17,470 nucleotides of DNA from NCBI GenBank assembly GCA_900548135.1, contig URJC01000017.1:1-17470 (forward strand), written 5' to 3'. Position numbers and translations under genes: made by a program. The notes under the pieces were generated by a model. It saw only the letters and a program-made list of their open reading frames with translations. It had not been told where the DNA came from and did no database searches. The stretch comes from an uncultured Odoribacter sp. (GTDB lineage: Bacteria; Bacteroidota; Bacteroidia; Bacteroidales; Marinifilaceae). Below, one piece after another: positions 14,523-17,470 of the stretch. Numbering within the stretch: position 1 is the stretch's first letter; each line of letters starts with the position of its first letter.

Positions 14523-17470
14523 TCAACCCAAATGGATCTGTGCCGCGCGTTTATTTTCTTTCTCCGGATGCCGGATATGAAAGAAAAGAGAATAAAGGAT
14601 AGGTAAAATAATCAAGGTAATAATAGTACCTATAAACAAACCACCCATAATTGTAACGGCCAAAGCTCCAAACATATCATCATTCACCAAAGGAATCATC
14701 CCCAGAATCGTCGTCATCGCAGCCAGAAATACCGGCCGCAAACGGGAGGTAGAAGCATCTACCAATGCCAGAAACCGATCTTTGCCTGACCGGATCTGAA
14801 TATCCACCTCATCCACCAAAACGACTCCATTTTTAATCATCATTCCCACCAATCCCAAAGCCCCGACAATAGCGACAAACCCAAATTCCTTATCAGCCAA
14901 CAACATGCCTGCAACGACTCCAGTAATCGCCAAGGGCAAACACAGCAGAATCATCAGGGGTTTCTTGAAATCCTTAAACAAGGCAATCAATATAGCCAGA
15001 ATAATCACGACGGCTATCGGAACATTTTTAAACAAATAAGACTGCGACTGTGTACTCGCCAGGTACTCTCCTTGCCATTCGGTTTTATACCCGGGAGGAA
15101 TCTGTATGGCATTTATTTTGGGTAACAAACTATTCCGGGCTGCCGTTGTAGTATATTCCGGTACATTATTACACTGTGCAGAAATAGCACGTTGTCCATT
15201 ATAACGGCGAACCACCGGAACTTCCCATCCAACATCAATACCAGCACTAGCCTGATTAAGCGGAACAGAACCGATAACCCGTTGTAAAAGCTGGCTTTCA
15301 CTAAGCATACCAGTCATCAATTCACGTACCGTAGCCAAGCCAATCCCATTAGTAGAGGGAACCATACTCCAGACAGGAACATTATTCAACCTACCGGGCC
15401 GTTCTCCCAAAGCATCAACACTTTTAAGATAAATAGGCAACGCATGTTCACCCTCATAATAAGAGCCGATAGGAAGACCATCCGTTGCAGCAAGTACTGC
15501 CAACCCAACATCTTCACGGGACAAATTGACGTCCCTGGCAATAGCTTGCTGATAACGGACACCCATAGCCGGCGTTTCAGGCCCCCAATCATTCGTCACT
15601 AACATAATGGTAGAATCAGCCCTCATAATATCCTCCACCTGGGCACAAAGCTCTTTCAACACTGCAGGATCCGGTCCTGAAATCATAAACTGGATCGGAA
15701 AATCCATATACATCAAATTGTATCGTTTCATCCGAACATAAGCCTGTGGATAATGAGACGATAAATAAGCCTGTAATTCAGGTAAATTATCTTTTAAAGA
15801 AGAAGGCGAAGTAAAATCCACAATCAATTCCCCATAACTGAGTGACGGCTCTGCCACAGTCCTCACCAGGTTATACCGGGAAGGGGTACCCCCTAAACTC
15901 GTAGTCACAGCCGTTATTTCAGACCTTGACATCAGGTATTTTTCCATCGAGGCCAAATCCGCCTTCACTGCTTCCGGATTAGTTCCGAAAGGCATTTTAT
16001 ATTCTATATAAAGCTGGTTATAACTCAAATCCGGGAAAAAACCTTGTTGGATGAAACGGTATCCATACACACTAACAATCAATAAAATCACTGTTGCGAC
16101 AATAAACACCCAACGATAATAAATTGAGAATTTCAGAAGCCCCTGATATTTCCGGTAAACACGCCCATTAAATGGATTATCACTTTCACCCGGTCCTACT
16201 GGTTTAGGTTTAAATGCCCGATCGGCTTGAATTGGTACATAAGCTAAAGCCAATACCCAACTTAACCAAAGCGAAACTGCCAACACGATAAACAAATCCC
16301 GGACATATTCCCCCGTTGTATCGGGAGACATATAAATTGGTAAAAAAGTTAGAATACCAATCGTAGTAGCCCCCAACAATGCCCAGGCAGTCTTTTTCGT
16401 AATATTGACCAAAGCCGCCGGTTTGGGGATTCCCCGCTTTAAATCCACCATAATCCCATCGGTAATCACAATAGCATTATCCACCAACATCCCCATGGCT
16501 ACGATAAAAGAAGCCAAGGATACCCGTTGCAAAGTACCATGCATCATGTGTAATATCACAAAAGAACCCAAAACAACAACAACTAAACCGATACCAATGA
16601 TATATCCGCTCCGGAACCCCATCGATAACATGACAACAAAAATCACAATCAATACAGATTCTATCAGATTAACCATAAACACACTGATAGCACTCTGCAC
16701 CCGTGTCGGTTGGAAAAACACTTTCTCAAAATTTATGCCTGCCGGTACAAGCGTCTGTTTTAATTCATCCAGTTTTTGATCAATTTTCTTACCCAACTGA
16801 ATAATATTTCCGCCTTTCTGCATCGCTATAGAAATCGCTATTGCCGGTAAAGTATCGTAAATCAGCCCTTCACGCTGAGGTTCTACGTAACCTTTGGTAA
16901 TTTGCGCTACATCGCCCAACCGGATATGGTCTTCCTCATGTCCCCGGATCAATAAATTTGAAATATCCCCAATATCCCCAAAACTACCGTCTACGCCAAC
17001 CCGGACCCGTTTGTCACCGCTGTTATAATATCCGGAGTAAACCGTTGCATTTTGTCCTCTTAGGGTGAGTATAATCTCAGCAGGATGTACCCCCAAATTG
17101 GCCATTTTAGCCTCCTGGATATCTATATTGATACAAGCTTGCCGTTCCCCATAAATATCAACGCTACTGACACCATCAATATCTAACACCGTCCGGCGCA
17201 CCAACTGAGCGTAATCCATCATTTCCTGATACCCAAAGCCATCTGAAGTCATAGCATAGAACATACCATATACATCCCCGAAATCATCCAGTACCATAGA
17301 AGGCTGTGCCCCTGAAGGTAACTGAGTCTGCACATTAGCCACTTTCCGTCTTAAAATATCCCAGTATTGCTGAAGGTCATCCGGAGGAACTGTACTTGCC
17401 AATTCTACCAAAATATAGGATACATCGTCCATCGAACGCGACTCAACATGATCCAGATCCCCCATGGAAC
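14523..17470 (-). CDS. RND efflux pump inner-membrane subunit, AcrB-like (5' end outside window)
   Basis: This resistance-nodulation-division permease is cut by the right edge. The frame is open to 17470 and the first visible residues correspond to AcrB about 75 residues in, so the ATG at 17465 is internal. At least 980 residues are visible: porter domains, TM2-TM6 from about residue 260, a second porter half, and TM8-TM12 at the C-terminus. The proton-relay helix TM4 has Gly-Met-Leu-Val-Asp329-Asn330-Ala-Ile-Val, where AcrB has Asp-Asp, so only one acidic residue remains. The TM10 lysine is kept (Lys878 in Ile-Lys-Asn-Gly-Val-Val-Leu-Val-Asp). It is co-transcribed with the tolC-like gene downstream. 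A membrane-fusion gene probably lies upstream, outside the window. Drug, bile-salt or metal export are all possible. Confidence 0.93.
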   Translation of the reverse strand, partial: SMGDLDHVESRSMDDVSYILVELASTVPPDDLQQYWDILRRKVANVQTQLPSGAQPSMVLDDFGDVYGMFYAMTSDGFGYQEMMDYAQLVRRTVLDIDGVSSVDIYGERQACINIDIQEAKMANLGVHPAEIILTLRGQNATVYSGYYNSGDKRVRVGVDGSFGDIGDISNLLIRGHEEDHIRLGDVAQITKGYVEPQREGLIYDTLPAIAISIAMQKGGNIIQLGKKIDQKLDELKQTLVPAGINFEKVFFQPTRVQSAISVFMVNLIESVLIVIFVVMLSMGFRSGYIIGIGLVVVVLGSFVILHMMHGTLQRVSLASFIVAMGMLVDNAIVITDGIMVDLKRGIPKPAALVNITKKTAWALLGATTIGILTFLPIYMSPDTTGEYVRDLFIVLAVSLWLSWVLALAYVPIQADRAFKPKPVGPGESDNPFNGRVYRKYQGLLKFSIYYRWVFIVATVILLIVSVYGYRFIQQGFFPDLSYNQLYIEYKMPFGTNPEAVKADLASMEKYLMSRSEITAVTTSLGGTPSRYNLVRTVAEPSLSYGELIVDFTSPSSLKDNLPELQAYLSSHYPQAYVRMKRYNLMYMDFPIQFMISGPDPAVLKELCAQVEDIMRADSTIMLVTNDWGPETPAMGVRYQQAIARDVNLSREDVGLAVLAATDGLPIGSYYEGEHALPIYLKSVDALGERPGRLNNVPVWSMVPSTNGIGLATVRELMTGMLSESQLLQRVIGSVPLNQASAGIDVGWEVPVVRRYNGQRAISAQCNNVPEYTTTAARNSLLPKINAIQIPPGYKTEWQGEYLASTQSQSYLFKNVPIAVVIILAILIALFKDFKKPLMILLCLPLAITGVVAGMLLADKEFGFVAIVGALGLVGMMIKNGVVLVDEVDIQIRSGKDRFLALVDASTSRLRPVFLAAMTTILGMIPLVNDDMFGALAVTIMGGLFIGTIITLIILPILYSLFFHIRHPEKENKRAAQIHLG

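Noticed and set aside
16405..16779. A 124-codon rightward open frame inside the RND pump gene
   Set aside because: It is antisense to the conserved TM region of the pump and its hydrophobic pattern is a by-product of that sequence.
17463..17465. ATG at 17465 as the true start of the RND pump
   Set aside because: The frame stays open to the edge and the first residues align to a position well inside the first porter domain, so the gene starts outside the window.

Overview
The window looks like chromosome from a gut-type member of the Bacteroidota, probably order Bacteroidales. The grounds are the promoter style (several TAnnTTTG -7 elements, one with a TTTG -33 element), the lack of consistent Shine-Dalgarno sites, and the families present: tricorn-like S41 proteases, a head-GIN protein, a TPR/transmembrane/HTH regulator, a DUF3244-like mini-protein and the arginine cluster order GNAT-argG-argC. 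Genus-level placement is not possible from the sequence alone. Eleven protein genes are supported. I saw no rRNA, tRNA, CRISPR array or insertion sequence.

Left part (1-3227): a leftward arginine-biosynthesis operon, transcribed GNAT acyltransferase -> argG -> argC and probably continuing beyond the left edge. The 268-bp region upstream of the GNAT gene carries two pairs of ARG-box-like sites with the 20-21 bp spacing typical of ArgR operators. The first pair is also a perfect 20-bp inverted repeat and overlaps a candidate promoter. The GNAT protein has a four-cysteine cluster after its acyl-CoA-binding core and is a candidate for a glutamate N-acylation step.

Centre (3228-7090): a divergent S41 lipoprotein protease, then a stand-alone glutamine synthetase with its own -7 element and a textbook terminator. 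The synthetase has no tyrosine at the adenylylation site. A secreted head-GIN (DUF2807) protein follows.

Centre-right (7091-13009): a membrane-tethered regulator (lipobox, TPRs, coiled coil, one transmembrane helix, C-terminal LuxR-like HTH) with a strong promoter. It is followed by a 220-bp non-coding stretch with an inverted repeat, a small secreted DUF3244-like protein, and a large secreted tricorn-type protease. The regulator's sensor half is much more AT-rich than its HTH tail. The regulator plus the secreted mini-protein is the most plausible little-described signalling module here.

Right part (13019-17470): a long inverted repeat separates the convergent tricorn and tolC-like genes. 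A leftward RND efflux operon then enters from the right edge (RND pump, 5'-truncated by the window, followed by a TolC-like outer-membrane channel). The membrane-fusion subunit is not in view.
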